NCBI GenBank assembly: GCA_051530055.1
Contig: CM121341.1
Span: 5,642,001-5,706,000 of the forward strand
Source of the DNA: Neoechinorhynchus agilis
Taxonomy: Eukaryota > Acanthocephala
Length of the DNA stretch: 64,000 nt
Reading direction: 5' to 3'
The number at the start of each line of letters is the position of its first letter. Position 1 is the first letter of the stretch. Below the pieces are notes generated by a model, which worked only from the letters and a program-made list of their open reading frames with translations, was not told the DNA's origin and made no database searches. Below are positions 10,736-22,983 of the stretch, in pieces. A program made the translations under genes and the position numbers.

Positions 10736-11429
10736 TAAGAAATGTACAAACTCAGCTGACGAAATCGGCACCCGCATGTTTTTCTCAATATTTCGTCCGT
10801 CTCTTCGAATGGCTCTCGTAAAACACACCAACGAGTTTAAATCGCCGATTTAAGAACTGAGATAAATTCATAATAAACGTCATCAAAACGCCTTTCATGT
10901 TTGTTCTTTCGTCTTCGATTTCCATTCACGCGTTTAATCGTTAAAGCTTGTTAGAATGCGCTACGTGTTCGTTTAATTATTACTCGCAACAAATTACGTG
11001 ATTGGTTCAATGTTTACTAAAAATTACGATGCTGGATGAACACTTTTTTGCTCTATGAACAATTGAATCATCAAATTGTTCCCGTGGTCGTGTGGATCTT
11101 CTCAATGGTATCGAAAGTTTCTTAGTGTCCCATCGCAATTTCGGGTTACTCGAAAGACCCGAGCAGGAAAGTGAAAACTGAGGTAATTACATAAGAACCA
11201 ATAGGAACGAGAAGCACATGAGCTAGTGCAATATAATAAGCCAATCAGATTTCATACTTTGAAAACAGAAGCCGCAAGGAAATGGGCTGAGCCACGTTAA
11301 TGCCGGGAGTTTGATTTAATTCTGGAACCAATGAAGTGAAGCTAAATTTTGATACCGTGAGATCCTTGTTCGTTGTTGTCATGTTTTCCTGCGTCTTAAA
11401 TGTAAAATATCTCCATAATCTGTACTATT
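10736..11429. other. Spacer between SINE and 151-bp array
   Basis: No supported gene. The end shares GCCACGTTAATG and TTTGATTTAATTCTGGAAC with the far side of the array near 13215-13255, so the array sits inside a short direct repeat. A donor-like GAGGTAATTAC near 11180 could belong to a 5' intron of the zinc-finger gene; this is not established. Confidence 0.35.
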
Positions 11430-13231
11430 GATGAGGTTTCTAACGTCTGCATCCTAATTCTGGAGCTTTAAAGTTCTCTTGAAAATCTTTATTCATTTTA
11501 TCGTTCTCATAGCTCAAGTCTTTTCCTTTTCTCTCATTTTGATGAGTTTGACCGTCTGAGCCACGTTAATGCTGGGAGATGAGGTTTCTAACAACGTTTG
11601 CATCCTAATTCTGGAGCTTTAAAGTTCTCTTGAAAATCTTTATTCATTTTATCGTTCTCACAGCTCAAGTCTTTTCCTTTTCTCTCATTCTGATGAGTTT
11701 GACCGTCTGAGCCACGTTAATGCTGGGAGATGAGGTTTCTAACAACGTTTGCATCCTAATTCTGGAGCTTTAAAGTTCTCTTGAAAATCTTTATTCATTT
11801 TATCGTTCTCACAGCTCAAGTCTTTTCCTTTTCTCTCATTCTGATGAGTTTGACCGTCTGAGCCACGTTAATGCTGGGAGATGAGGTTTCTAACAACGTC
11901 TGCATCCTAATTCTGGAGCTTTAAAGTTCTCTTGAAAATCTTTATTCATTTTATCGTTCTCACAGCTCAAGTCTTTTCCTTTTCTCTCATTCTGATGAGT
12001 TTGACCGTCTGAGCCACGTTAATGCTGGGAGATGAGGTTTCTAACAACGTTTGCATCCTAATTCTGGAGCTTTAAAGTTCTCTTGAAAATCTTTATTCAT
12101 TTTATCGTTCTCACAGCTCAAGTCTTTTCCTTTTCTCTCATTCTGATGAGTTTGACCGTCTGAGCCACGTTAATGCTGGGAGATGATTTAACAACGTCTG
12201 CATCCTAATTCTGGAGCTTTAAAGTTCTCTTGAAAATCTTTATTCATTTTATCGTTCTCACAGCTCAAGTCTTTTCTTTTCTCTCATTCTGATGAGTTTG
12301 ACCGTCTGAGCCACGTTAATGCTGGGAGATGAGGTTTCTAACAACGTTTGCATCCTAATTCTGGAGCTTTAAAGTTCTCTTGAAAATCTTTATTCATTTT
12401 ATCGTTCTCACAGCTCAAGTCTTTTCCTTTTCTCTCATTCTGATGAGTTTGACCGTCTGAGCCACGTTAATGCTGGGAGATGAGGTTTCTAACAACGTCT
12501 GCATCCTAATTCTGGAGCTTTAAAGTTCTCTTGAAAATCTTTATTCATTTTATCGTTCTCACAGCTCAAGTCTTTTCCTTTTCTCTCATTCTGATGAGTT
12601 TGACCGTCTGAGCCACGTTAATGCTGGGAGATGAGGTTTCTAACAATTTGCATCCTAATTCTGGAGCTTTAAAGTTCTCTTGAAAATCTTTATTCATTTT
12701 ATCGTTCTCACAGCTCAAGTCTTTTCCTTTTCTCTCATTCTGATGAGTTTGACCGTCTGAGCCACGTTAATGCTGGGAGATGAGGTTTCTAACAACGTCT
12801 GCATCCTAATTCTGGAGCTTTAAAGTTCTCTTGAAAATCTTTATTCATTTTATCGTTCTCACAGCTCAAGTCTTTTCCTTTTCTCTCATTCTGATGAGTT
12901 TGACCGTCTGAGCCACGTTAATGCTGGGAGATGAGGTTTCTAACAACGTTTGCATCCTAATTCTGGAGCTTTAAAGTTCTCTTGAAAATCTTTATTCATT
13001 TTATCGTTCTCACAGCTCAAGTCTTTTCCTTTTCTCTCATTCTGATGAGTTTGACCGTCTGAGCCACGTTAATGCTGGGAGATGAGGTTTCTAACAACGT
13101 CTGCATCCCAATTCTGGAGCTTTAAAGTTCTCTTGAAAATCTTTATTCATTTTATCGTTCTCACAGCTCAAGTCTTTTCCTTTTCTCTCATTCTGATGAG
13201 TTTGACCGTCTGAGCCACGTTGATGCTGGGA
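11430..13231. repeat. 151-bp tandem array, 12 units
   Basis: Unit starts (GATGAGGTTTC) are at 11430, 11578, 11729, 11880, 12031, 12182, 12328, 12479, 12630, 12779, 12930 and 13081. The spacing is 151 bp except where small deletions give 146-149. Units are nearly identical and alternate between AACGTTTGC and AACGTCTGC. The array ends 50 bp before the zinc-finger start codon, so it is either promoter-proximal or in a 5' intron. Confidence 0.95.
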
Positions 13232-13283
13232 TTTTGATTTAATTCTGGAACTTTAACCGCTACTCCGCGACCTTTATTTTCAG

Positions 13284-14060
13284 ATGCTATCTTCCTCTGG
13301 AGACATGAGAATATGTCCATTTGATAAGGCTCATGCTGTTAAGGCGTCGAGGTTCATAAACCATGTTTATAAATGCGCCCGCAGTCACGATAAGAAAGTT
13401 TACTCCTGTCCTTACGTTTATGATCATTTATTTGCTACCGAAGATAAACTCCTTGAGCATTTGAAGACTTGCCATATCAGTGGATATAATAAGTTAGATC
13501 ACTTTGTCGCTGGGTCGACCGTTCTAAATTTCAATTCCACGGACATCGTGGAAGATACTGACTATACGAACAAGGAATTCGAAAACAATACCGACGCAAA
13601 AGTGGCTCATCGACTTTCCAGGCGAGTTGTTCCACAAGATAGGCGAAAATTTTATCAAGATAAAGCCATGAATTTTGACGTCGTCGCTGCCAAACCACCT
13701 CAACGATCCCCATCTCCAATTAAACCGGCTATCCGATCAACCCCGCGTACCGCGTCTTCCATTAACTCCACGTTAGCTTCTCCCGGCCTTGAGGAAGGCG
13801 AAATCGCAGAATTGAAGAAATCCGTTGATAACACTAATAGCGGCGGCCTCAATAATCGACGATCTCCGATATTGGTTCGACGTGGACGAGGTCAAGGTTT
13901 GCGCAAATTCGCCGTGGAAGCGTCCAAGCAAACTGATTTACGTTTACTTGAAGATGAGCCTGAAAAGAACGAAATCCAAACGAAAGATGGTTTTAAGAAA
14001 GGCGGATTTCAGAGAATGAACAACTGTTATAACGAAATTAGTGACGAAGACCTGTGTTGA
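13284..14060 (+). CDS. GTSF1/Asterix-like double CHHC zinc-finger protein
   Basis: 258 aa. The N-terminus has two CHHC zinc fingers of the U11-48K/GTSF1 type: CPFDKAHAV...SRF.NHVYKC and CPYVYDHLF......EHLKTC, with the CPF/CPY opening and order of GTSF1. The rest is a basic, Ser/Pro-rich disordered tail with RRGRGQG and a GLEEGEIAELKK segment. GTSF1 relatives bind structured or tRNA-like RNA and assist Piwi/Argonaute small-RNA pathways (Asterix in flies, GTSF-1 in worms). The ATG follows TTTTCAG directly, so trans-splicing or an upstream non-coding exon is likely. Cysteines and histidines of both fingers are intact. Confidence 0.8.
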   Translation: MLSSSGDMRICPFDKAHAVKASRFINHVYKCARSHDKKVYSCPYVYDHLFATEDKLLEHLKTCHISGYNKLDHFVAGSTVLNFNSTDIVEDTDYTNKEFENNTDAKVAHRLSRRVVPQDRRKFYQDKAMNFDVVAAKPPQRSPSPIKPAIRSTPRTASSINSTLASPGLEEGEIAELKKSVDNTNSGGLNNRRSPILVRRGRGQGLRKFAVEASKQTDLRLLEDEPEKNEIQTKDGFKKGGFQRMNNCYNEISDEDLC

Positions 14061-15640
14061 ACGCGTGTTTCGTTCTTGGCGTTACAAGAAGTTTCGGAAT
14101 AGCGATTTTTAGTTTTTCAACTAGAAATGGACCTATGGCAATCATTGGGTCTTACATTGCGCTCATAGATTTATACCTATTAATAGTTCATTGCTTTAAA
14201 AGTTTAAATTCTTTGAAATGCAAAATATTTCGTGCTGACAGAAATAGAAAGGTTGAACTATTTTGATGCTTGTTTTTGACGTAAAAATTATAGGAATTTA
14301 TTCGATCCGATTGTTTTTGGGCAACACAATCTTGTACTCGTTTATTACAAGGTTGCTTGTAAGTTTTTAAGACCCATCAAATGATAAGAGTAATCCTAAA
14401 ATTCATTGTTATACCATTCTTTTCGGAATTTGTCATTGGTATAAAATTCGGGTTCTAAGAAACAGTAAAATTACTTAATTTCGTTCATATTCACGGTACG
14501 GATTTTAATTTGTATCGATTTTCAGTAGTTAAACGATGGAGCGTTGTCCGATTCGGCACTCTGCTCCAGGATCTCTCGAAGAAATTGAGAGACCGGCGAC
14601 GAACGAGCAGGACAAAATATCTCGCTCGCAGTACAACGAGGCAGCATAGGAAGGAGCGAAGCTAAGATTTTGCGGACGGTGGTGATTGCACGTTTTGTAC
14701 TTTATTATTGGAAAACCTAGAAAAGTCAATAATCAAAGCTTTGAAGCACAGTAATTTACATTTATGAATCTGAACTACTTGGCCTTATAGAAACCTGCTC
14801 GGGGAATTTCATCGGAAAAGAGTGTACAATGCCCGGTAGAGACTAAAAACTACATCGAAAATTATCAATCTCAAGTCCAAATGATCGCAATCTTAAATCC
14901 CATAATTTCTTATCTAGGAAGAATAATTAATTACAAATTTATTTCTATCCAGCATTTGATCCCAACATATTTTCATAGGTTTCTACGGAGCGTAGTGTTC
15001 ACATTGCCCTGTAGAATTTAAACATTAGCAAGATATTTTACTATAAAAAGCTCTTTTATGAGGCTCTAAAAAATAAAATGTAAATAAAATTAATATGCAA
15101 ACTCAACAGCCTTTTGGAGACAAAATAATTTAATTTTGAGATTTACAGCGGCCAAAGCTGCAGCAAGTTAGGCCTTTCACGAGACTAACCACTTTCTCCA
15201 ACTCTTTGTATTATTTTGTCGCTTGTTTTTGCACATAACATATTTTTCTATGAACAGAAACTTTTTATTAATAAAAGACTGACCATTCTTCAAAAAGAAA
15301 TGAAATTCCGGAGTTTAATAATGAATCCGAGAAAAACAGTAGCAATTACTCTCACGAATTCTTTTACAGTGACATCGCTTTTAAATTAAGATTTTTTTAA
15401 CCTATCGCTTATTCGTCACCGGTTGAAAAATCAAAATCGCGAAGTAGGTTTATATTTTACACCTATAAAATTCGTTTAATAAAACTTTCTAAATTTTTTT
15501 ATTTGGACATTGATGTATAAATTGTTAATTTAATTTTCACTAGATTTTTAGGCAGTGCTCATTTCCGCTAATGGTTTATCTGATAGGTCTCAGACCACAT
15601 CTATAAAAGAGCGAATAAGTTCCGGAACCACATAAGGAGC
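14061..15640. other. Long intergenic stretch
   Basis: AT-rich with no gene I can support. A 37-codon frame begins at ATG 14534 (MERCPIRHSAPG) but has nothing else in its favour. Confidence 0.4.
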
Positions 15641-15750
15641 GTGTCCAGAAAGTTTACTATCGCCTAAGCTCCAATCGATCGCTTCCTGGACGCGTTTCTT
15701 GGAAGTTCGTTGACGGAGATGTCTGAGGATCAGTTCGTCTTATATCACCA

Positions 15751-16563
15751 ATGGACAATCTCGCTAAAGACGACGAAGAAACTTTACGTACTCTTCGTTC
15801 CCGTCTTTCAATGCGATCCCTATTATCCGAATCAGAAGTGAATATAGCAATATCCTCATTTGCTAACAGATCAGCTCAAGGAACTCAGTCCTTTCAGGAT
15901 GCACTGGCAAACTCCGTCGACCAATTGGCAAGAGGAAAGAAGATTCTAAAAGCCATTGAGCTATTTTTCGGCCCAGCACTATGGGCCGCAAAAAGAAGGT
16001 GAAATTCATCCCAATTGCAATTGGATTCCTCTCTTAGAAGATTTATTGTTGATCGGACGACGATATCTCTACAGTAGAACTCATTCGACTGCTGTCTTTT
16101 TTTGATACGAGGTCGTTTATCGCTATATTGATCGTCTGATCGACAAAATAATGACTTCCTGTTTCACAATCTCCAATAACCTCATTAAGAGTAACCTACG
16201 TTGATGGAGCATTTCTGAAATTGACACCGCTCTCTTCAGCTCGATCTTCGATGACTACCGTGAGAATGATTGTGGCCAGAAGCTCCTGATGAAAACGTTA
16301 TTATACCTATTGGATTAATGACAAGCTCGATTCTACCGACAATGAGCACTTTGTCGGCATCTGACACGATGCCACCTTTAGTTTGTATTCTCTGATCTTT
16401 TCAATCAACTCTGGCGTCGAAACGTTGCGCCTAAGAACCTCCTGCTACTCTCATTTGAATTGTTCCAGACTAGTTAAACCGGCAAAAGTCAATTTTAGAA
16501 CCTTTGATGCAACAATAGCCCAATGCGATTCGTTAATTAATCCGCAACAATCGATTTTATAGG
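15751..16563 (+). pseudogene. Unidentified gene-like remnant
   Basis: An open frame 15751-16002 (83 aa, MDNLAKDDEETL...) is followed in other frames by protein-like stretches, such as WSISEIDTALFSSIFDDY near 16203-16318 and NSGVETLRLRTSCYSHLN near 16400-16460, broken by stops. Either this is a multi-exon gene whose splicing I cannot resolve or a decaying gene. No family is recognised. It lies downstream of the PEPCK 3-2 pair in convergent orientation. Confidence 0.3.
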
Positions 16564-16708
16564 TGGTTTAACGAGTGCTGAGGGTAGCAGGATGCTCAAG
16601 GCTCAAGGTAATGACGACCGAGGTCACCAAAAAGATCCGCGAAGCTACCATTAAAAATCTTGCATTATTATCGTGTATAAAATTGTGTTCGTCTTCAAGA
16701 ACAATCAT

Positions 16709-18770
16709 CTATTCGCTCACTCTTTCTTCCAATTTGAGCAGCTCCTCCGTAATCTGCTTTGGCAGATCATTATGAACGTTCTCGTCGAAGTATTTACGCA
16801 ATTCAACTGCCTCTTCTTTCCAGAAATCCTTTGGGACCGAAAGTAGTTCATCGAGGTTGAGCGAATCCAATCCCGACACGTCAAGTGATCCTTTCTTGGG
16901 GACATAGCCAATCGGAGTCTTATCGGCGACCTCTTCGCCATTACATCTCCTACAGATCCATTCCAAAACCCGACTATTTTCACCGTATCCAGGCCACAGA
17001 AATTTGTTATTGGCATCACGCCTAAACCAATTGACGTGAAAAATTCTCGGAAGTTTTAGGTTTGATTTGTCCTTGAACGATAGCCAATGCCTAATGTAAT
17101 TCCCGAAATTGTAACCAAAGAAAGGCCGCATTGCAAATGGATCGTGCATTACACTTTTCGATTTGTGTTCTGCGGCAGCGGTAGCTTCGGATTTTACTGA
17201 TGCGCCTATAAAGACTCCGTGTTGCCAATCAAATGCTTCATAGACAAGTGGAACGCCGGCTGGACGTCGTCCTCCGAATATAATGGCATCGATTGGAACG
17301 CCAGCGGGGTTTTCCCATTCCTTGTCGATGACTGGGCACTGTCCGGCGGGAGCACAGAATCGTGAGTTGGGGTGAGCGGCTGGTTCCGGATCACCTTCGT
17401 GCCATTCTTTGTGCTTCCATGATGTTATTTTCCTTCCTTTCCATAATTCATCGTCCATTCCTTCCCAATAAACTCCACCGTCGTCCGTTTTGGCTACATT
17501 CGTGAATATCGTATTCTCAAAAATCGTTTTCATAGCATTCGGATTGCTGTGATAGGAGGTTCCTGGGCAAACTCCAAAGAAGCCACATTCTGGATTTATT
17601 GCAACCAAACGTCCTTCGTCATTGAACCTCATCCATGCAATATCGTCTCCAACTGTTTCTACCTTGTAGCCAGGAATCGTCGGATTTAGCATAGCCAAGT
17701 TGGTCTTCCCACAAGCAGACGGAAAAGCCGCCACTACGTATTTCTTAACTCCTTTCGGATTGGTTATTCCCAATATGAGCATGTGTTCGGCTAGCCATCC
17801 CTGATCTCTCGCTAAGATTGATCCAATTCTAAGAGCGAAACACTTCTTGCCACACAAAGCGTTTCCGCCATAGCCACTGCCAAAGCTGATAATTTCGGCT
17901 GTTTCTGGGAAGTGACTAACAATGGTTCTCGACGGATTGCACGGCCAATTGTTCACAATTGGCTCTTTGGCTGGCAAAGGGACACCAACCGAATGCAAAC
18001 ATCTCACGAATTCTCCTCCGGTCTTTTCAATATATTTGAAAACTTCTTCGGTCATTCTTGTCATGATTCGCATGCAAACTACGACGTAGGCCGAATCAGT
18101 AAGTTCGATTCCATATTTGCTCAGTTGGGAGCCGAGTGGACCCATGCAATATGGAATGACATACATGGTCCGTCCTTTCATGCAACCAGGGAATCTTTCC
18201 AAAAGTTCCTGTCGTCCTTCTGCTTTGGACATCCAATTACCGATTTGAGTACATTTTAGATTAGGCATTGATGGTTCCTTGGAAGGCCCGAATCCAGCTT
18301 TTGGAGTCGGAACTGTGTCCTCTTGCTTGCTAGTGCAAATCACAGTCTTTCCTTCGACACGAGCGACGTCCTTTGGATCCGACAATGCGAGCCAACTGAA
18401 TTAAATGCGACTAGAAACGGTGAGTTTGATGAAACCACAGCGCACGCACCAATTCTTGTACTTTGGAAGCGGGGCAAAAACTCCCTGATCTTGAAGAAGC
18501 TTTATCATCCTCTTATTTTCATCTTCGGATCCATCACAAATATAAACATCGTCCGGTTCGCAAAGAGCAGCTTTGGTTTCGATAAAATGCGTTACTTCAT
18601 CTGTGAGCTTCGTCTTGATCCTCGCTGTTGCCTTTTTGGTCAGTTCGGCGTAATGTTCCAAAGATCCTCCAACACCGGGATTCTCGAGGACGCTAAAGAT
18701 ATGCGAAATGAGTTCAGTTTTTATTGAACACAATAACATCCAATATTAATACTCACGATTCCGCAACCAT
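16709..18770 (-). CDS. GTP-dependent PEP carboxykinase, copy 2
   Basis: Exons 18770-18757, 18692-18450 and 18395-16709 encode 647 aa, with all PEPCK motifs ([34 protein letters not shown]) and the normal [12 protein letters not shown] segment. Exon 1 is 14 nt (MVAES) with a good GTGAGT donor. Intron 2 (54 nt) is identical to that of copy 1. The ATG directly follows TTATAG and lies only 69 bp after the stop of copy 3 on the same strand, so it is probably a downstream operon gene made monocistronic by trans-splicing. The last about 95 residues differ clearly from copy 1 (DENVHNDLP versus NENVNKDLP, for example). Confidence 0.96.
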
Positions 18771-18839
18771 CTATAATACGGAAGGAGGAAATGGTATTAA
18801 TAAGGTGCTTACAAAAGGAACTAAAACATATATAAAATT

Positions 18840-20957
18840 TCAACATTGTTTTTCAAGGTTTTGTGACAATCGATTTAGTTCGATCCTTATTTCACTTGGC
18901 AAATCGTCGGCTAATACACTATCGAAATACTGATGTAACTCTTTCACCTCTTCTTTCCAGAAATCATTTGGAACAGACAAAAGTTCTCTCAAATCTACAT
19001 TCTCCAAGCCATTTGTGTCAATCGAGGAAGGAGCTGGTACGTAACCAATTGGAGTTTTTACAACCTCAATTGAATTTGAATCGCATCTCCGGAAAATGTA
19101 ATCTAATACTCGGCTATTTTCGCCGAATCCGGGCCATAGAAAATCATTTGTTTTCGCATCACGCCTAAACCAATTGACGTGAAAAATTCTCGGAAGTTTT
19201 AGGTTTGATTTGTCCTTGAACGATAGCCAATGCCTAATGTAATTCCCGAAATTGTAACCAAAGAAAGGCCGCATTGCAAATGGATCGTGCATTACACTTT
19301 TCGATTTGTGTTCTGCGGCAGCGGTAGCTTCGGATTTTACTGATGCGCCTATAAAGACTCCGTGTTGCCAATCAAATGCTTCGTAGACAAGTGGAACGCC
19401 GGCTGGACGTCGTCCTCCGAATATAATGGCATCGATTGGAACGCCAGCGGGGTTTTCCCATTCCTTGTCGATGACTGGGCACTGTCCGGCGGGAGCACAG
19501 AATCGTGAGTTTGGGTGAGCGGCTGGTTCCGGATCACCTTCGTGCCATTCTTTGTGCTTCCATGATGTTATTTTCCTTCCTTTCCATAATTCATCGTCCA
19601 TTCCTTCCCAATAAACTCCACCGTCGTCCGTTTTGGCTACATTCGTGAATATCGTATTCTCAAAAATCGTTTTCATAGCATTCGGATTGCTGTGATAGGA
19701 GGTTCCTGGGCAAACTCCAAAGAAGCCACATTCTGGATTTATTGCAACCAAACGTCCTTCGTCATTGAACCTCATCCATGCAATATCGTCTCCAACTGTT
19801 TCTACCTTGTAGCCAGGAATCGTCGGATTTAGCATAGCCAAGTTGGTCTTCCCACAAGCAGACGGAAAAGCCGCCACTACGTATTTCTTAACTCCTTTCG
19901 GATTGGTTATTCCCAATATGAGCATGTGTTCGGCTAGCCAGCCTTGGCTATAAGCCAGCGTGCTTCCGATTCTAAGTGAAAAACACTTCTTGCCACACAA
20001 AGCGTTTCCGCCATAGCCACTACCAAAGCTGATAATTTCATTTGTGTCTGGAAAATGAGTAATGACGGTCTTGGGCGGATTACAGGGCCAAGCGTTTACA
20101 ATTGGGCTCGAGGCTGGTAGTGGGACCCCCACCGAATGAAGGCAACGTATGTATTCGTTTGAATGTTCAATTTGCTCAAAGACAGATTTGGTCATTCTCG
20201 TCATGATTCTCATACAAGCCACGACATAAGGTGAATCAGTCAGCTGAATTCCGTATTTACTTAGCGGAGAGCCAACTGGACCCATTGAGTATGGGATTAC
20301 GTACATTGTTCTCCCTTTCATGCAATTAGTAAATCGTTCAAGTAAAGCCTTTCGTCCATCATCGATACTGAGCCAACTACCTACTTGGGACGACTTTAAG
20401 CCTGGTAAAGAGGGTTCTACGCTTGGTCCGAATCCTCCTCGAGGTGTAGGAATAGTGTCCTGCGAATTATTCGTACAAATTATTGTTCTACTCTCGACCC
20501 TTGCGACATCTCTGGGATCAGACAAAGCGAGGTAACTATTATGGGTTTAAAATTATCCGCCGAAAATACTTTACCACCTACCAATTCTTGTATTTTGGAA
20601 GTGCTTGAATAACTTTACGGTCAAGCGATTTCAAGTTAGCAAGACTCCCTTGACGGAAATCGATTGAGCCTTTTACCTTCTTGAAGAATTTTTAACAATC
20701 TTTTATACTCATCGTAGGATCCATCACAAATGTAAATATCTTTAGGTCGACACAATGTTGCCTTTTCATGAATGAAGTTTCGAACAATATCAGGAATCGG
20801 TTCTCCGATTCGTGCAGCTGCAACATTGACCAATGATTCAAAGTCGCCTGATTTGGTAGATCCAAGAACACTTAGATGGCGTTGACTAATGAAAAGAAGA
20901 GACCAAGATACTTACGACGGAGGTACTTGTGAGAGCGAACGAAGATTGTAAGTTACT
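18840..20957 (-). CDS. GTP-dependent PEP carboxykinase, copy 3
   Basis: Coding exons 20870-20677, 20612-20582 and 20535-18840, plus a first exon about 20957-20916 (donor GTAAGT). Introns are 45, 64 and 46 nt. At least 640 aa are encoded, ending NLEKQC. All PEPCK motifs are intact. The N- and C-terminal thirds are clearly diverged from copies 1 and 2, whereas 19156-19940 is almost base-for-base the same as both. I find no AUG in frame upstream of [11 protein letters not shown], so the true start is unresolved. TATA and an initiator-like TCAGT mark the first exon. Copy 2 follows after 69 bp. Confidence 0.93.
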
Positions 20958-20985
20958 GAGCTAAAATGAATGGGAAGGAGTTGCC

Positions 20986-20993
20986 CTATATAA
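20986..20993 (-). promoter_or_regulatory. Core promoter of the PEPCK 3-2 unit
   Basis: On the minus strand GTTATATAG lies about 30 bp before TCAGT, an initiator match at 20959-20955, followed directly by the first exon of copy 3. It would drive both PEPCK genes if they form an operon. Confidence 0.55.
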
Positions 20994-20994
20994 C

Positions 20995-21844
20995 CCTACA
21001 GCAAGACACTCCTAGTTTGAATCATAAACTGGGGTTAAAAGGAGCAGAGCAATTTTCCGTGGAAACGTCGGAGTAAGTGATGAGTCTTTTTCAAAGACTG
21101 TGAGTCATTAGGTATCCCTCGATGTTAGTGAACTAGTTTTCAAGTTATTTTTGGTTATTGGCAATTATAGGAAACTATACTTACTTGTTTCCAAATATAA
21201 GACTTCTTTGTTTCCAAAATATCTGAATTGTCTTGTTGAATTTGCAATGCACTGAAAATAGATTTTTATTTCAAACTTTATCAATTTTCTGAGCAGAGTT
21301 TTTTAAAGAAAAAAATCTCGCTTTAAAGAAAGGTACATTTGCACAACGAGACCTAAATATGTGTAGTTTAGTGAATCCCTCAGTGAATCAGTTGCTTGAA
21401 GATTTTAGGCAAGGATGTATAGTCATTTTAAAGCTGAACTCGGAGAATGCATGTTGAATGGGCAAATATCATCCATCTACCCGAAGGATTATCGATCATT
21501 TTTAAACTGTTTGTCTTTATTAGAACACCCAAAAAAAATACTTATGGGATTTATTTTATCTACTAAATCGCAGAGACTCAATTTTTCCACCAGAATACTG
21601 TTATGTTTGTTCGACTTTTGTATGAGATAAACTTTGTTTAAAGATCCGTCGCTCATTACTTTTTTTAAATTAGCCATCTACGTTTCTATTATTTATTATT
21701 ACATTGGAACCTGATTTTATTTTGCGTTATTCTCAAATCATATTGATGCACATTCATATTTTTTAATGAAAAAAGTTTAAGTCAGAATGTGTAATTATAC
21801 AATTAACTGATCGAAATTTGTCACTTAAAGACAACTAAAAAGTT
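20995..21844. other. Upstream flank of the PEPCK 3-2 unit
   Basis: No gene is supported. Regulatory elements for gluconeogenic control would be expected here, but I recognise none. Confidence 0.4.
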
Positions 21845-22983
21845 ACATTTCTTTTCTGTTTCTACTTTTGAAATGACGAAGTTCACTTGTTTTCTTTAAA
21901 AAGCGGTAAAATCGATCAGGAGCGATCTTTTTTTCCGAATCTTAACTTATTAAAATCGACAAAGATTTATTAGAATCGCAGGTCTGACAAATGGTTATGG
22001 ACGCATTCATTTAGTGACAGTCACATTAACACTCAGGAGAAACTACTTTATCCGATATTCGATTTTTTGAAAGTGAACAGATAAATCATGTCGATGGTTC
22101 ATTTATTCTAAAACGCTTCATGCTTTCTCTAGCTTTTCCTGTGTCAAGTCCGATAAAAATAAGCGATTTTTCTGCCTATGAAGAATTTTATTGATCAGTT
22201 TGACGCCATTGAATTGTGGCATCAATCTCCGTCAGTTTATACAGCACATTGCAAACTCAATAGGTTTTCTTATTTTAACATCTCTAAAAACTACATTTAA
22301 TGTTTAGATTTAAGCCGAAGAATAGTCACAGTTTGGTTCCAAAATGCTCGTGCTGCTGCGAAGAGAACTGGAAGCTATCGACTGAAATCGGTAGATTGTC
22401 GACTAATTTCTCATTCACATCTATTTGATTGTCTTTTAGCAATTTAAGCGATTGAAAAGAGTGGTTTAGGTAGGACCAGGATCCTACAAAAACACAATCT
22501 AGAAAAGCACTTTTATGTGGCCCTTAAAAGCTCATCCAGTCGCCTTATACACCGAATAATGCTTTTTTTTCGAGCACAGTGGTTATTTTAACAATACCCG
22601 AAAGCGGAGCATAATAACCCGCCTCACATTCTCCTCAGTGCGGACATTTCTTTAGATTTGAATTGATCATCACTGTATCAATTCACTCCTTGTACAATGC
22701 TTTCGCAAAAAAATCGCAATGAATCTCTCGCTTAAGTTTGACCTGGGTTCAGTGCTTTACTGACGTCTTAGAAACTTTATGACTGAGATCGGTTCTTGTG
22801 CTGAATACAAGTCGTGGTCTCAAATTTCAATCAAATCTGAAATCGGGCTCACACATTACACTCTCTCCTTCGAGCACAACGCCTTTAAAATTTATCTCCT
22901 CAATTTAGGAGTCCCTTTTCTACCGATATCTACAAATTTTACTTCAACTTTATCGGCCAAATCAAAAATATGTTGCCTTGAAA
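21845..22983 (+). repeat. 1.14-kb duplicated segment, copy A
   Basis: Matches 28086-29224 at a constant offset of 6241 bp; I saw one base difference (near 22148). It contains a split homeodomain and, at its 3' end, a LINE fragment (HNAFKIYLLNLG, compare HNTFKIYLLKRL of the nearby LINE). Confidence 0.93.
22182..22447 (+). pseudogene. Homeodomain-encoding exons, copy A
   Basis: Two open segments, 22182-22263 and 22308-22447, join across a 44-nt GT-AG intron to read ...INLRQFIQHIANSI|D then LSRRIVTVWFQNARAAAKR: helices 2 and 3 of a homeodomain with the diagnostic WFQN.RA recognition helix. Helix 1 is only weakly recognisable and no start codon or upstream exon was found. The tail ends about 25 residues after the homeodomain. 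It could be the end of a live atypical homeobox gene or a captured fragment. The same exons recur in copy B. Confidence 0.6.

Noticed and set aside
9912-13231. Tandem arrays as CRISPR
   Set aside because: Units of 151 and 221 bp have no short repeat plus unique spacer pattern and no cas genes; they are satellites.
14529-14729. Short frames on both strands near 14.5-14.7 kb
   Set aside because: Under 70 codons, no motif, paralogue, promoter or splice support.
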